DNA of 64,000 nt. It comes from Trichothermofontia sp964536415 (GTDB taxonomy: Bacteria; Cyanobacteriota; Cyanobacteriia; B231). The stretch lies in the NCBI GenBank assembly GCA_964536415.1, contig CAZHXN010000003.1, forward strand, positions 1 through 64,000, given 5' to 3'. Positions within the stretch are counted from its first letter, which is position 1, and each line of letters starts with the position of its first letter. The notes beneath the pieces were generated by a model. The model was not told where the DNA came from, searched no databases, and saw only the letters and a program-made list of their open reading frames with translations. Below, piece after piece: positions 40,702 to 50,597 of this stretch. A program made the position numbers and the translations under genes.

Positions 40702-41445
40702 CTAGGGAGTGGCTGGGGGTGTAGGTGATGGGGATGCGGGGGAGGGGTTCGAGTCAGAGGAGGGGGAAGACTCAGCCAGCCATTCCGCCTGCGATCGGTT
40801 GACCGCTGTATCAAAACTAATGGTGACTAAGGCCACTTCCACCTGCGCTGGCAACGTTGCTGGGGGATCAACCAGGGCATAGAGGGCGCTGCGGTTGAAA
40901 TCGGGGGTCCCCAGACGCAGGGTATGGCGGCGCTGGTTAGCTAGGGTAACCTCAACGGTCGCCTGGGGCGGCTCTAGCCCAAACTCGGATAGTTGGCTGG
41001 GCGGCACCTTGAAGGTTTTGCTAGGGCTATCGGTGGCCAGGAGATTCAGGAGGAAGGCGATCGTGGCAGTATTGGCAGGCTGGCGCTCCGGCTGGGTCAT
41101 TACCCACTGGGTTGCCTCAGAGGTCTCGGTTTTGCGCTGCTCTGTCGCTGGTTGGGGGCTGGCGTCTGGCCTAGCTTCCGGACTGGCCTCTGCACTGGCG
41201 TCTGGGCTGGTCTCAACGGCTGGCTGATTCCCCGCCTTGGGCGGCACCCGCTCAAAGGCTAGGGTTGCGGTTGCCGTGCGGAGGGTCAAAGCTTGAACAT
41301 CCGTTTCCTTAAATTGGAAGATCTGTTTAGCTTTGCTCTGGGCTTCCTCCCGATAGGGCTTGCTTTGCACCTCATAAAAGAAGACAAAGCCCCCTAGGGC
41401 TGCCGCCAGGGCCAAAACAATCACCGTCGTCTGTTGCAGTTTCAT
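40702..41445 (-). CDS. DUF4340-type anchored protein (last gene of the ABC/Gld-like locus)
   Basis: A 247-residue protein starting MKLQQTTVIVLALAAALGG, one N-terminal membrane helix. The outer domain is of the DUF4340 type (ALTLRTATATLAFERV, ATQWVMTQPERQPANTATIA, LSEFGLEPPQATVEVTL, then YALVDPPATLPAQVEVAL), interrupted by an Ala/Pro/Glu-rich insert at about 75-110, and ends in a Ser/Pro-rich tail. Its ATG overlaps the stop of the preceding gene (ATGA), indicating coupling with the GldG-like gene. Confidence 0.82.
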   Translation of the reverse strand: MKLQQTTVIVLALAAALGGFVFFYEVQSKPYREEAQSKAKQIFQFKETDVQALTLRTATATLAFERVPPKAGNQPAVETSPDASAEASPEARPDASPQPATEQRKTETSEATQWVMTQPERQPANTATIAFLLNLLATDSPSKTFKVPPSQLSEFGLEPPQATVEVTLANQRRHTLRLGTPDFNRSALYALVDPPATLPAQVEVALVTISFDTAVNRSQAEWLAESSPSSDSNPSPASPSPTPPATP

Positions 41446-43091
41446 CGCCGCCTCCACCATACCCCGATCGCCGCCGCAAAGCCGACGATCGGTAAAATCA
41501 CCAAAGCCAGTAGGGTAACCCACCGGGATCGGGCAGGCGTCAAGATCAGGCGACGATCGGTCGTCTCCCGTGGCCGGATTGACAACACCGCACCCTCACG
41601 ATTACTGAGCCAGTTGACCGAATTGAGGAAGACATCCCCATTCAACTGCTGATTAAAGAAACCGTCGGTGGCAAAACCTGAATTGCCAATCACCACTAAG
41701 CGGGCCTGGGGTTGGGTCTTGGCATCATCGGCCTTCGCTTCGGGTGTACCAGGACTGGGGGAAGGGGTAGCTGGGGTTGTGGGTTCACGGTTTGCCGCTT
41801 GGGTGGCTGGCCGACTCAGGGCAGCACCGAGGATCAATGGCCCCCGCGTATCGGGTCCTGGGTTAAATTCCACCTGGCGTTGGCTCAGATCACTCTCGGC
41901 CCAACTTTGGGCATTGGTCAACAGCAACTCAGTTTGCTGCACGTCTGGCTTAGGCGTCAGCCGCAGGGGACGGGCAGAGGGGAAGAAAGAATTGCCCCCG
42001 CGAAAGTTGGCGGTAATGGGATGGGTACCATAATCGGTCACCAGCGGGGCGGTGGGGCCGAACCCGACAATGCCGCCACTGGCGTCCAGACCAACGGCTC
42101 CCCCTGTGGCATCAATAACTAAGCGGGGGTCCAGGGTCACGCCCCACTCCTCCAGCAGGCGATCTAACCCCGGATCAGTATTGGGATCAGCCATAACCAA
42201 CAGCCCTCCCCCCCGATCAAGGAAGGCTTTTAAGGCATCGACTTCCTGCGGGAATAAGGATCGCTCTGCTCCTGCGATCACGATCACGGTTGCATTTTCG
42301 GGAATGGGCGGTTGACCGGCAGTAATCCGTTGGGCGATGTTGAGCGGCTCACTGACGAAATTCTCATCGCCCAACCGGGTCACGGCTTGGGAGAGTTGAT
42401 CGAGCGATCGCTGTCCCCGTCCCTGGAGGAAGTAGACGTGATCCGTCGGGAATTCGGTGGTGCGCAACAAACTATTAGTCAGGCGGCTTTCCGAGAGGCG
42501 TTCATTCTGAAGATTCTGGACAAATTGCTTGCGATCGCCCATTTCCAGATAAACATCCCCAGGGGCTGTCACCTGAAACCGGCGAGCGAGGGCGGGGTCC
42601 TGTTGGGGGTCAACAAACTCAAACTGAAACTGGCGGGGGTTGTTGCGACGATAGTTTTGCAGGAGTGCCTGATCCTGAGCATTAGGCGGACGGGTAAAGA
42701 CCCACACCTTCACGGGTTGTTCAAGGGCACGCACCACTTCCTGTGACTGGGGTGAAAGGGAGTGAAACTGGGTTTCTGTCAGGTCAAACCGGGCTGAGTA
42801 GCGCACGGCGAGGAAGTTGATCAGGCCCAAAATGACGAGGACAGCCAGGGTGCTGAGCAGGGCATTAGTGCCTGCCTGGGTCGATCGTCGTCCCCAGAAA
42901 CCGGTTGTTGCACTGGTTTGCCACCACAGCCAACCCGCGATGAGTATGCCCCCCCCGATTAAAAACATGAGGGGAATTGGTACCCAGGTCCCGGCGACAA
43001 CGCCTGCGGAAACCCCAATGATTAGGGAAATCGGTCCCAACCAGAAGACAGATGGGAGATATTTTGACCCTTGCCAGCGCTTGGTTTTCAT
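41442..43091 (-). CDS. GldG-like ABC transporter auxiliary protein
   Basis: A 549-residue protein. Three or four N-terminal helices lead to a periplasmic domain of the GldG type (RFDLTETQFHSLSPQSQEVV, VFTRPPNAQDQALLQNYRRN, FVDPQQDPALARRF) and a segment VIVIAGAERSLFPQEVDALK, FLDRGGGLLVMADPNTDPGL as in IFT52/GldG-like domains. One C-terminal helix ends it. A Thr/Pro-rich insert lies near 445-465. In Bacteroidetes the GldAFG proteins take part in gliding; here the role is open. Confidence 0.85.
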   Translation of the reverse strand: MKTKRWQGSKYLPSVFWLGPISLIIGVSAGVVAGTWVPIPLMFLIGGGILIAGWLWWQTSATTGFWGRRSTQAGTNALLSTLAVLVILGLINFLAVRYSARFDLTETQFHSLSPQSQEVVRALEQPVKVWVFTRPPNAQDQALLQNYRRNNPRQFQFEFVDPQQDPALARRFQVTAPGDVYLEMGDRKQFVQNLQNERLSESRLTNSLLRTTEFPTDHVYFLQGRGQRSLDQLSQAVTRLGDENFVSEPLNIAQRITAGQPPIPENATVIVIAGAERSLFPQEVDALKAFLDRGGGLLVMADPNTDPGLDRLLEEWGVTLDPRLVIDATGGAVGLDASGGIVGFGPTAPLVTDYGTHPITANFRGGNSFFPSARPLRLTPKPDVQQTELLLTNAQSWAESDLSQRQVEFNPGPDTRGPLILGAALSRPATQAANREPTTPATPSPSPGTPEAKADDAKTQPQARLVVIGNSGFATDGFFNQQLNGDVFLNSVNWLSNREGAVLSIRPRETTDRRLILTPARSRWVTLLALVILPIVGFAAAIGVWWRRR

Positions 43092-43142
43092 GGGGACGTT
43101 AATGCCAACAGAGAGTAGGAAATGAGAGATTAGGAGATAGAG

Positions 43143-43163
43143 CTTAGGGCTTAGGGCTTAGGG
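43143..43163. repeat. Three tandem CTTAGGG heptamers
   Basis: CTTAGGG occurs three times head to tail in the 120-bp gap upstream of the GldG-like gene. It is too short to interpret further. Confidence 0.8.
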
Positions 43164-43213
43164 CGGGAGTACAGGGGAGGGGGGGCCGCGATCGCCGGAG
43201 TGAAAACAGCATT

Positions 43214-44020
43214 TTACGATCGCTGGTACCGGAGGGCTTCGATCGACTGAGCCGTTAAAAAGATCCCCAGAAAAATATAGCTGGCAAACAGCACCAATGC
43301 ACTGGTCTCCAGAATGCCCTGGCTAAAGTTATCAAAGTGACGCAACAGCGATAGGTGTCCAAATACCTCAGCGATTGGACCACTCAGATTACGTCCGATC
43401 GCATCCAACACCCAGAGGAAAAACACCAGCACAAAGGTCAGAATCGCCGCCAGAATCGTGCTTGCAGTCAGTGAAGAGATAAACATCCCCAGCGACAATA
43501 CCCCCGCTGCCAACAACAATAAGCCCAGATGTCCAACCCAGAAGACCGTGCCGGGAAAAGGTGGCTCGGCTCCCGTTAGGACGATCGCCTCATACATCAA
43601 CACTGGCAACAGCAGCGTCACAAAGAAGGTGAGGACTCCTAACAATTTACCTAGGGCCACAGCCCAATTGGTAATCGGTGAAGTTGCCAGTAATTCCAAT
43701 GTTCCTTGCTTGCGTTCTTCTGAATATAGCCCCATTGTTAACATCGGCAGAATCACCAGCATGATGAAGCTAATCACGCCTAAAAACTGCTCCAGTACAA
43801 TACTGGGCACATCAAAGGGGGGGACAGCATTGGCCCCCATTTGTTGCCGCTGCATATCCAGCATCGATGATTGCATCAGTGCCCCTTGCACAATGAGGAC
43901 AAAAAATAGGCCACTGAGAAACCAAAAGGCTCCCGCGATCGCGTAGGCCAAGGGCGAGGCAAAATATCCCTGCAACTCGCGCCGGTAGATCGCCATGATG
44001 TTGCCAACAACAATCCGCAT
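43214..44020 (-). CDS. ABC-2 type permease, GldF-like
   Basis: A 268-residue permease with six helices, starting MRIVVGNIMAIYRRELQGYF. The typical ABC-2 motif is MLTMGLYSEERKQGTLELLA near 100, before helix 3, where it couples to the ATPase. Helices follow at LLGVLTFFVTLLLPVLMYEA, GLLLLAAGVLSLGMFISSL, ILAAILTFVLVFFLWVL and the C-terminal VLFASYIFLGIFLTA. It is the second gene of the locus, 236 bp after the ATPase gene. Confidence 0.88.
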   Translation of the reverse strand: MRIVVGNIMAIYRRELQGYFASPLAYAIAGAFWFLSGLFFVLIVQGALMQSSMLDMQRQQMGANAVPPFDVPSIVLEQFLGVISFIMLVILPMLTMGLYSEERKQGTLELLATSPITNWAVALGKLLGVLTFFVTLLLPVLMYEAIVLTGAEPPFPGTVFWVGHLGLLLLAAGVLSLGMFISSLTASTILAAILTFVLVFFLWVLDAIGRNLSGPIAEVFGHLSLLRHFDNFSQGILETSALVLFASYIFLGIFLTAQSIEALRYQRS

Positions 44021-44255
44021 AAGCCAAAGGTTAATAAAGGGCAAAGGGCAAAGGGTAAAAGTTAAAGCGAAAAGGTGGGTTAGAGATCGTTAGGTATCGA
44101 TCGTGGCAAGCTGGGCCAAGGGGGGGGTGCAGGACGATAGGGTTGCTTCGATGGTGGTCAACAGTGGTCAACTCGGATGGGTCATCTGGCAAGGCTCAGC
44201 CAACGTCAAGTAATTGCTCATTTCTATTTAAAATTTAAACTTCCCAAATCACTTC

Positions 44256-45335
44256 TCAAACTGAGTTCTGATCGTCCGCCGGGGTGGCTTCAGGGGTAGG
44301 AGGGGAATTGTCGGATGCCTCAGGGGAGGATTCCGAGACGATCGCCTCATCCCCTGGCATGGGTGTTGGGGGGGCTTCTTCCATCGTTAGTTCCAGGAAC
44401 ACATCTTCGAGGCTGGCACGGCTGCGACGCATCTCATACAGGCCCAGGTTGGCGCTGACTAGGGCTGTAGCAATCTCGCGGCCTGCTTCAACCCCACTCT
44501 GACAGGTCACTTTGAGCACCTGACGATCGCTGGATGAGGCTGAAGATGGATGGGCAACCGAGGGCAGGGGGGTAACCGACTCAACCCCTGGTACATTGTC
44601 TAGGCAAGCGAGAATCGTTGGCAATTCGCCCGCAATCTCCAGTTCATACTCGTAGCCCATGCCTGCTGCCAGTTGGCTAAGCAGGCTATCGGGGGTGTTG
44701 GTAGCAACGATGCGGCCCCGGTTGATGATGGCCACCCGATCGCAGGTCATACTGACTTCCGGCAGGATGTGGGTGGAGAGGATGATCGTATGCTGACCAG
44801 CCAGTTGCTTGATCAGGTTGCGGACTTCAATAATTTGGCGGGGGTCGAGACCGACTGTCGGTTCATCGAGAATAATGGCAGGCGGATCATGGACGATCGC
44901 CTGGGCAATGCCCACCCGTTGCTTGAAGCCTTTAGAAAGCTTGCGAATCAGGCTGGTCCGTCGTTCCACCAGGTTACAGCGAGCGATCGCTGAGTTAACC
45001 CGATTCGGACGATCGCCCGCCGGAACGCCTTTAAGACGGGCCACAAAATCGAGGAACCCCTCCACCGTCATTTCACCGTAGAGGGGGGGCGATTCCGGGA
45101 GATAGCCAATGCGCTGACGCACCGCCATTGAGTCTTCATGGACATCGTAACCGGCAATCCGAGCCGTCCCGCTGGAGGCTGGTAGATAGCCTGTGAGGAT
45201 GCGCATTGTCGTCGTTTTGCCCGCTCCATTGGGTCCCAGGAACCCCAGGATTTCGCCTGCCTCAACCTGGAAGGTCACATCGGCAATCGCGGGCGTATCC
45301 CGATAAACCTTACTCAGATGTTCAACCTCGATCAT
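44256..45335 (-). CDS. ABC transporter ATP-binding protein, GldA-like
   Basis: A 359-residue ATPase. Walker A is GFLGPNGAGKTTTMRI near 34; the signature is LSKGFKQRVGIAQAI near 135 and Walker B AIILDEPTVGLDP near 155, followed by ILSTHILPEVSMTCDRV. A C-terminal domain of about 100 residues (YELEIAGELPTILACLDN, then an insert) and an acidic Pro-rich tail follow. I start at ATG 45335 (MIEVEHLSKVYRD); the frame to 45521 has no conserved sequence. First gene of the four-gene locus. Confidence 0.92.
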   Translation of the reverse strand: MIEVEHLSKVYRDTPAIADVTFQVEAGEILGFLGPNGAGKTTTMRILTGYLPASSGTARIAGYDVHEDSMAVRQRIGYLPESPPLYGEMTVEGFLDFVARLKGVPAGDRPNRVNSAIARCNLVERRTSLIRKLSKGFKQRVGIAQAIVHDPPAIILDEPTVGLDPRQIIEVRNLIKQLAGQHTIILSTHILPEVSMTCDRVAIINRGRIVATNTPDSLLSQLAAGMGYEYELEIAGELPTILACLDNVPGVESVTPLPSVAHPSSASSSDRQVLKVTCQSGVEAGREIATALVSANLGLYEMRRSRASLEDVFLELTMEEAPPTPMPGDEAIVSESSPEASDNSPPTPEATPADDQNSV

Positions 45336-45551
45336 CGTTGCCCCCACTGCGAGGAAGGGTGTCCGCTGCTTATGGTAGCTTACCAAAGTGGCCGCAGGTG
45401 AGAGGCTAACCCTGACCCACCTTGAAACGCTAAGCCGGGGAAGCATCCACGCAGGCGTCACCACAACCAAAATCCAAAAAAGTGGATCGCATGGCAACCC
45501 ACTTTCCCAAACCGTACGCAATTGGCGTGAGCGAGTCTCGATCGCCCTAGC

Positions 45552-47051
45552 CTAACGCTTCAGGATTTCCTCACCCCGACGGTAAAGTTCACGGGCATGG
45601 TCGGTCCAAGCGCCTTGGCCCCAATAGCGGAAACAACTGGTCTGGACCAACAGGTTATAGAGCAACGCTTCTTGATAATCCGGGCTTTGGGTAATCGACG
45701 GATCTTGGGCCACCAGGGGATCATACTTCTGATGGAACATTGCGCTCAGTTGATTCATGGGTTCCAGCACATTTTCATACCCCTTCACCCAACTCAGGTT
45801 ATTGGTCCAAGAAGCCCCATCCATGTGGAAGGTGTGATCACTGGCCTTAAGATCCTCAATCGCCTTGGCAACCGCCTCCGGAGTAGCGCGATCGGGATCC
45901 ACCCGCTGCCAAATCTTGTGCTGCCCCACGGCCTGACACACCGGATAATCCTCTGGCTTAACCCCTTTAGCTTCCAGAAGTTCAATATATTCTGTCCCAT
46001 TCAGACCCACAACCCCCGTTGCCCCCCGGCCATTATCCTTGATCTCATACCAGGGACCGTGGAAATTACGAGGAAACTCATTCATCATCACACCGCCATT
46101 TTCACCATCGGCGATCTGGGTAACACAGGAGGGAACTTCCCGCCCCCCCAACGGCTGCCGTCCACGTCCCTTGGCCTCGTGGTAGGGTTGCATTTGGGCC
46201 ACCAATTTGGTATCCGACCCCTGGGTTTTCACCAACACCGTAATGCTAATCTCTTCACCCTTTGAGTTGCGGGATACAAGGCGATTGGGCACATATTTAT
46301 CCTCATGGCGCAGCCCCGATCCATCCAGACGCTCGATCGAATGCTCCTGAACCATCAACCAGCGATAGCCACATTCCTTCAGTGCCTTGATGTATTCGTA
46401 GAGGGTATCAGGATGGTTAGGCAAATGCATTTCGGGGGGCGAAAATCCCCTAACCCGACGCAGGTTATCCGCTCCAAAAATGCCGGCAAAATGATGTTGC
46501 CAGGCCAGCATGTGCAATTTAATGTCGGGAATGGGGGTAGAGGGAACCACCGCATGACTCCACATGGTCCCTAACCATTCCACGTAGGGATGATACGTGA
46601 TGTCACAGGTAATCCGTTTGAGATTATTGAGGATGTCATCCCGACCCATTTGTTGCAATCCCCAAAGCAAATTGCCGGAGTAGTCGAGCATGATGCGCGG
46701 ATTCGCACCGTTATGGACGAGTTCCGGAATAAAATCCCCAATCCGGCTATAGCACCAGGCAAAGGTGCCGGCGTTGTGGTTATCGCCTTCGCCCTGGTGT
46801 TCAAACATATATTGCAGGTTACAAATCACCTCACCATGCGCTCCGGCTGGAATCGAAGGTTGATGCATGTGCAAGGCACAGGCAAACGCTGCCGTTACCT
46901 GATCCAGATTAATGTTGGAGTGGGGAGCAAAAATCGGATCATTATGTTGCACAAGTGCCTGGACATCCGCTTCCCAACCGCAAATGTTGGGGCGTCCAAA
47001 GCGCATGGCGTCTAAATTGAGCTGATTTCCAGAAGGAGCAGTCGCAATCAT
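45552..47051 (-). CDS. Glycoside hydrolase family 57-like protein
   Basis: A 499-residue protein of a cyanobacterial GH57-like group. The motif ACALHMHQPSIPAGAHGE near 58 resembles the HxHQP start of GH57 enzymes (amylopullulanases, branching enzymes, 4-alpha-glucanotransferases). Further conserved stretches are RIMLDYSGNLLWGLQQMGR, FSPPEMHLPNHPDTLYEYIK and GENGGVMMNEFPRNFHGPW. ATG 47051 has GAGGAA upstream. An alpha-glucan substrate is inferred from the family; catalytic Glu and Asp are not assigned. Confidence 0.85.
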   Translation of the reverse strand: MIATAPSGNQLNLDAMRFGRPNICGWEADVQALVQHNDPIFAPHSNINLDQVTAAFACALHMHQPSIPAGAHGEVICNLQYMFEHQGEGDNHNAGTFAWCYSRIGDFIPELVHNGANPRIMLDYSGNLLWGLQQMGRDDILNNLKRITCDITYHPYVEWLGTMWSHAVVPSTPIPDIKLHMLAWQHHFAGIFGADNLRRVRGFSPPEMHLPNHPDTLYEYIKALKECGYRWLMVQEHSIERLDGSGLRHEDKYVPNRLVSRNSKGEEISITVLVKTQGSDTKLVAQMQPYHEAKGRGRQPLGGREVPSCVTQIADGENGGVMMNEFPRNFHGPWYEIKDNGRGATGVVGLNGTEYIELLEAKGVKPEDYPVCQAVGQHKIWQRVDPDRATPEAVAKAIEDLKASDHTFHMDGASWTNNLSWVKGYENVLEPMNQLSAMFHQKYDPLVAQDPSITQSPDYQEALLYNLLVQTSCFRYWGQGAWTDHARELYRRGEEILKR

Positions 47052-47223
47052 AAAAGATTCCTCGATCGTCGTTGAGCAGGCACTCCTCGCCACATCTCAA
47101 TGAAACTACGGTCAAATAATAGCCCACTCGCTTTGACCAATGGGTTTACACTTTAATAAGTAATATCAAGGATGTTTGAGGGTTTGAGATTAAACGCAAG
47201 AAAAGGCTAAATCTCGCTACATA

Positions 47224-48648
47224 TTATTCGCCCATCTGGCTGAGCAGCGTGTGGTTGCGTTCCTGGGCGGTGGCGATCGCCTGCCGTACTTGCTCAAACC
47301 CAGTCCCCCCCAGACTGTTGCGAGCAGCAACAACTTGTCGCGGCGCGATCGCAGCATAGATATCCTCAGCAAAGGCAGGATGGAGCGCCTGCCATTCATC
47401 GAGGGTCAAATCCTTGAGTAACTTGCCCTGGGCCAACGAGGTTTTTACCACCTTCCCCACCAGGTTGTAGGCTTCCCGGAAAGGGACCCCCTTAGCGGCC
47501 AGATAGTCGGCCACATCAGTGGCATTGGAGAAATCGGATTCCACCGCTGCGGCCAACCGCGCTGTACGAAATTCCAACCCCTCCTGGAACAGGATCGTCA
47601 TGGCGGCCAGACAGCCCTTGACCGTATTCACCGCATCAAACAGGGCCTCCTTGTCCTCCTGAAGATCCTTGTTATAGGCCAGGGGCAGTCCCTTCATCAG
47701 CACGAGCAGGGCTTGAAGATGGCCAAAGACCCGCCCGGTTTTACCACGCACCAACTCCGGCACGTCCGGATTTTTCTTCTGGGGCATAATGCTCGATCCA
47801 GTAGCACAACTGTCCCGCAGGGTGACAAAGCTGAATTCCTCCGACGCCCACAGAATCACTTCCTCTGAAAGGCGGCTGAGGTGGACCATGATTAAACTTG
47901 CAGCACAGAGGAATTCCACGGCAAAATCCCGATCGCTAACCCCATCTAAGCTATTGGTATAAATGCGATCGAAGCCCAACAAGTTAGCACTGTAAGCGCG
48001 ATCAATAGGGAAAGAGGTTCCGGCCAAGGCCCCGCACCCCAGGGGCGAGGTATTTAATCGTTTATAGCCATCCTCCAGCCGTTCCCAATCCCGTTGCACC
48101 ATCTCCACATAAGCCATCAGATGATGGGCCAAGCTCAGGGGTTGTGCCCGTTGCAAATGGGTATAGCCGGGAATCAGGGTTTCCACATGCTGGGCGGCGA
48201 GATCCAGCAGGGTTTTCTGAAATGCCAGTAACTGGGTTTGGATTTGCCGCACCTGATCCCGGAGGTAGAGGCGGGTGTCGGTGCCCACCTGGTCATTGCG
48301 CGATCGGGCGGTATGCAGCTTCTTCCCCACATCGCCCACTAACTCGGTCAGCCGCCGTTCTACGGCAAAATGAACATCCTCGGCTTCAATCCCCGGTTGA
48401 AATTGCCCCTGGCGATATTCCTGACGGATCTGCTCTAATCCCTGCACCAGTTGCTCTGCTTCTGCGGGGGAAATAATCCCAGTATGACCCAGCATTTGGG
48501 CATGGGCGATCGAGCCGGTCAGGTCATACTCAATCAGGGCGATGTCAAAACCAATACTGGCATTAAAGGTCGCAATGACTGGATGGAGAGCGGTTTCAAA
48601 CCGTTGACTCCAGGTTTGGGGGGATAGGGAGGGAGAGGGATGCGACAC
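47224..48648 (-). CDS. argH: Argininosuccinate lyase
   Basis: ArgH releases arginine and fumarate in the last step of arginine synthesis. Signatures: WSQRFETALHPVIATFNASI near 12, KLHTARSRNDQVGTDTRLYL near 109, GYTHLQRAQPLSLAHHLMAY (catalytic His) near 157 and the fumarase-superfamily loop GSSIMPQKKNPDVPELVRGK near 286. I start at GTG 48648 (VSHPSPSLSPQTW); the longer frame opens with TTG at 48732 and lacks conserved residues. This gives 474 residues, near the normal length. Confidence 0.94.
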   Translation of the reverse strand: MSHPSPSLSPQTWSQRFETALHPVIATFNASIGFDIALIEYDLTGSIAHAQMLGHTGIISPAEAEQLVQGLEQIRQEYRQGQFQPGIEAEDVHFAVERRLTELVGDVGKKLHTARSRNDQVGTDTRLYLRDQVRQIQTQLLAFQKTLLDLAAQHVETLIPGYTHLQRAQPLSLAHHLMAYVEMVQRDWERLEDGYKRLNTSPLGCGALAGTSFPIDRAYSANLLGFDRIYTNSLDGVSDRDFAVEFLCAASLIMVHLSRLSEEVILWASEEFSFVTLRDSCATGSSIMPQKKNPDVPELVRGKTGRVFGHLQALLVLMKGLPLAYNKDLQEDKEALFDAVNTVKGCLAAMTILFQEGLEFRTARLAAAVESDFSNATDVADYLAAKGVPFREAYNLVGKVVKTSLAQGKLLKDLTLDEWQALHPAFAEDIYAAIAPRQVVAARNSLGGTGFEQVRQAIATAQERNHTLLSQMGE

Positions 48649-48803
48649 GATAACGGGGTCCTCTGGGGGATAGATAAATGGCTGGGGCGTGACTGCCAGG
48701 GCCGAGTGCTTTGAGCTGTTGGGGAGCTTCAACCACTAAGATATAAAGGAGATATAAAGGACACCCAGCGAGCACGATGGGGAATGGGGATATGCTGTAG
48801 GAG

Positions 48804-49061
48804 TTAGTAAGAGGTGGCACTTTTGAATAAGTACCCCAGGACAAAACCAATAAGCAATGCCCACACCTGTCCGGTTTGGACAAAGTGATTAATCCCTTTA
48901 CGAATATCGGCAAAGACATCTTGATTAAACTGTTGGGCCAGGATAAGCCCATCGCTAGAGAGATGAGGCAGCCCTGCCGTCTGTACCTGTAACCACTCAG
49001 TCCCATAGCTCACAGCGTGGTGTACGGTATCCAGATCGATCGCCAAAAGCTCAACTGCCAT
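48804..49061 (-). CDS. Small protein with C-terminal membrane helix, 85 aa
   Basis: ATG 49061 opens a frame for an 85-residue protein. It has an N-terminal soluble part (MAVELLAIDLDTVHHAVSYG) and ends with VWALLIGFVLGYLFKSATSY, one membrane helix with a GxxxG-like motif. I do not recognise the family. It is 75 bp from the SpoIIE phosphatase gene on the same strand and may share its transcript. An upstream GAGCG (AGGAGAGCG) near the start supports translation. Confidence 0.6.
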   Translation of the reverse strand: MAVELLAIDLDTVHHAVSYGTEWLQVQTAGLPHLSSDGLILAQQFNQDVFADIRKGINHFVQTGQVWALLIGFVLGYLFKSATSY

Positions 49062-49136
49062 TGCTACGCTCTCCTTCTGAAGACTGAGGACTTCTGACCA
49101 AGCAATTTAACACAGTCTCTGAAGTCCTGGGTGACC

Positions 49137-50597
49137 TTACCGCTGGCTGGTCGGGGGAGCCGCCTCAGGGGCGATCGCCGCTTCCTCGTTAACCTTCATT
49201 ACAACCAGGGTCATATCATCGGCATTGCGACTACTGGGGCCAATAAATTGCTTCACGCGACTGAACAAAACCTCCAAAATGGCCTGCGGATTTTGGTAGC
49301 GGTGGCAGGCATCCCGGAAGGCGATCAGTAAATTTTCTTCATCAAACCGTTCGCCATTCTGGTTGGCGGCATCGGTGAAGCCATCGGTGTAGAAAATAAC
49401 CACGTCCCCCGGTTCAAGCTGGGTCTCGCCCGTTTCGTACTGGGTGTTAACATCTAACCCCACCAGCATCCCTAGCGTATCTAGGCGCACGATCTCATCG
49501 GTGGCCGCTCGCCACAACATCGGCGGGTTATGGGCCGCATTGCTGTAGAACAAGCGGCGGGTGAGGGGGTCATATTCCGAGTAGAACAGGGTAACGAAGC
49601 GGTTCGAGTTTTCCAGGTCGGTGTACATGACGTGGTTTAAGTGCTGCAAAATGCGATCAGGCGTGTGACCGTTCAGCACTTCCGCTCGCAGCATCCCCCG
49701 CAACATGGTCATGATCAGTCCGGCTGGGACACCTTTACCCATCACATCACCGATCGCAATACTCCATTTCCCCTGCTCATTTCCCCCTTTCTTCAAGGGC
49801 ACCCGATCGTAATTAGCGGGCACAAAGTCATAATAATCACCACCCACCCGGTTCGCGGTTTCACAGCGGGCCGCTAGTTGCACCCCCTCAATCTTGGGAC
49901 AGTGGCGGGGGAGGAGTTGGAGTTGAATCTCCGCCCCAATTTCCAACTCCCGATCCATGCGCTCCTTTTTGCGCAATTCGACCGTGAGTTCATCGTTTTC
50001 GATCGCCACTGCGGTTTGATCTGCCACCAGGCGCACCAACTTTTGGCGGGTTGGGGTCCAGCTATAGTCGCGATCGAGGCTAAAGACATACAGCCGCCCC
50101 CGTTCGCGATTTTTAACCACGATCGCTGCGCCAAATAATTGGGTATCTGGTCCCAGCCAGCCGTTCATCTGGTGTTCGAGGCGATTGATGGCTGGAGCCA
50201 GAGGAGCCGAGGTTGAAAAGGGAACACTGAGTTGCCGTGCGGCAGCTTCCAGGGACTTGCGAATATGTTGACACTCGGCGGTATTGGGGCAATGCCAGCG
50301 TTCCAGGCGCATCTGGCCATTGGGACCATTACTCTGGAACAGTACCAGGACACCCCCATCAGCATCGGTAACGCGAGTGGCCATCAGCGGAATCAGTTCT
50401 AAAAACTGGTTCAGGTTCCGAAAACTGCGGAGGGCATAGCCAAGGGAACTGAGCAAATCCTGAATCTTGTTCTGCTCACGCTGCAAGCGGGCCACAAGCT
50501 CCTTAAGGACTGCCACTGGCGACTCTTCCCTCAGGGGACCATCTTCAGTCCGCTCAAAGGGGGGGGAGGGCTGTCGAGGAAGGGGCACAGTTGTCAT
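49137..50597 (-). CDS. GAF/SpoIIE-type serine phosphatase (RsbU-like)
   Basis: A 486-residue protein. Residues 25-55 are a helix that can form a coiled coil (LKELVARLQREQNKIQDLL). A GAF domain spans about 55-210, ending LVRLVADQTAVAIENDELTV. A second helix (RKKERMDRELEIGAEIQLQL) links to the PP2C/SpoIIE domain: VGGDYYDFVP near 258, IAIGDVMGKGVPAGLIMTML with metal Asp near 290, VIFYTDGFTDAANQNGERF near 405 and DDMTLVVMKV near the end. These enzymes dephosphorylate anti-sigma antagonists in partner switching. ATG 50597 is used; no kinase gene is adjacent. Confidence 0.9.
   Translation of the reverse strand: MTTVPLPRQPSPPFERTEDGPLREESPVAVLKELVARLQREQNKIQDLLSSLGYALRSFRNLNQFLELIPLMATRVTDADGGVLVLFQSNGPNGQMRLERWHCPNTAECQHIRKSLEAAARQLSVPFSTSAPLAPAINRLEHQMNGWLGPDTQLFGAAIVVKNRERGRLYVFSLDRDYSWTPTRQKLVRLVADQTAVAIENDELTVELRKKERMDRELEIGAEIQLQLLPRHCPKIEGVQLAARCETANRVGGDYYDFVPANYDRVPLKKGGNEQGKWSIAIGDVMGKGVPAGLIMTMLRGMLRAEVLNGHTPDRILQHLNHVMYTDLENSNRFVTLFYSEYDPLTRRLFYSNAAHNPPMLWRAATDEIVRLDTLGMLVGLDVNTQYETGETQLEPGDVVIFYTDGFTDAANQNGERFDEENLLIAFRDACHRYQNPQAILEVLFSRVKQFIGPSSRNADDMTLVVMKVNEEAAIAPEAAPPTSQR

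Noticed and set aside
45597..47015. Long antisense frames (up to 222 codons) over the GH57-like gene
   Set aside because: The sense frame has clear family motifs; the antisense frames are shadows of its codon bias.
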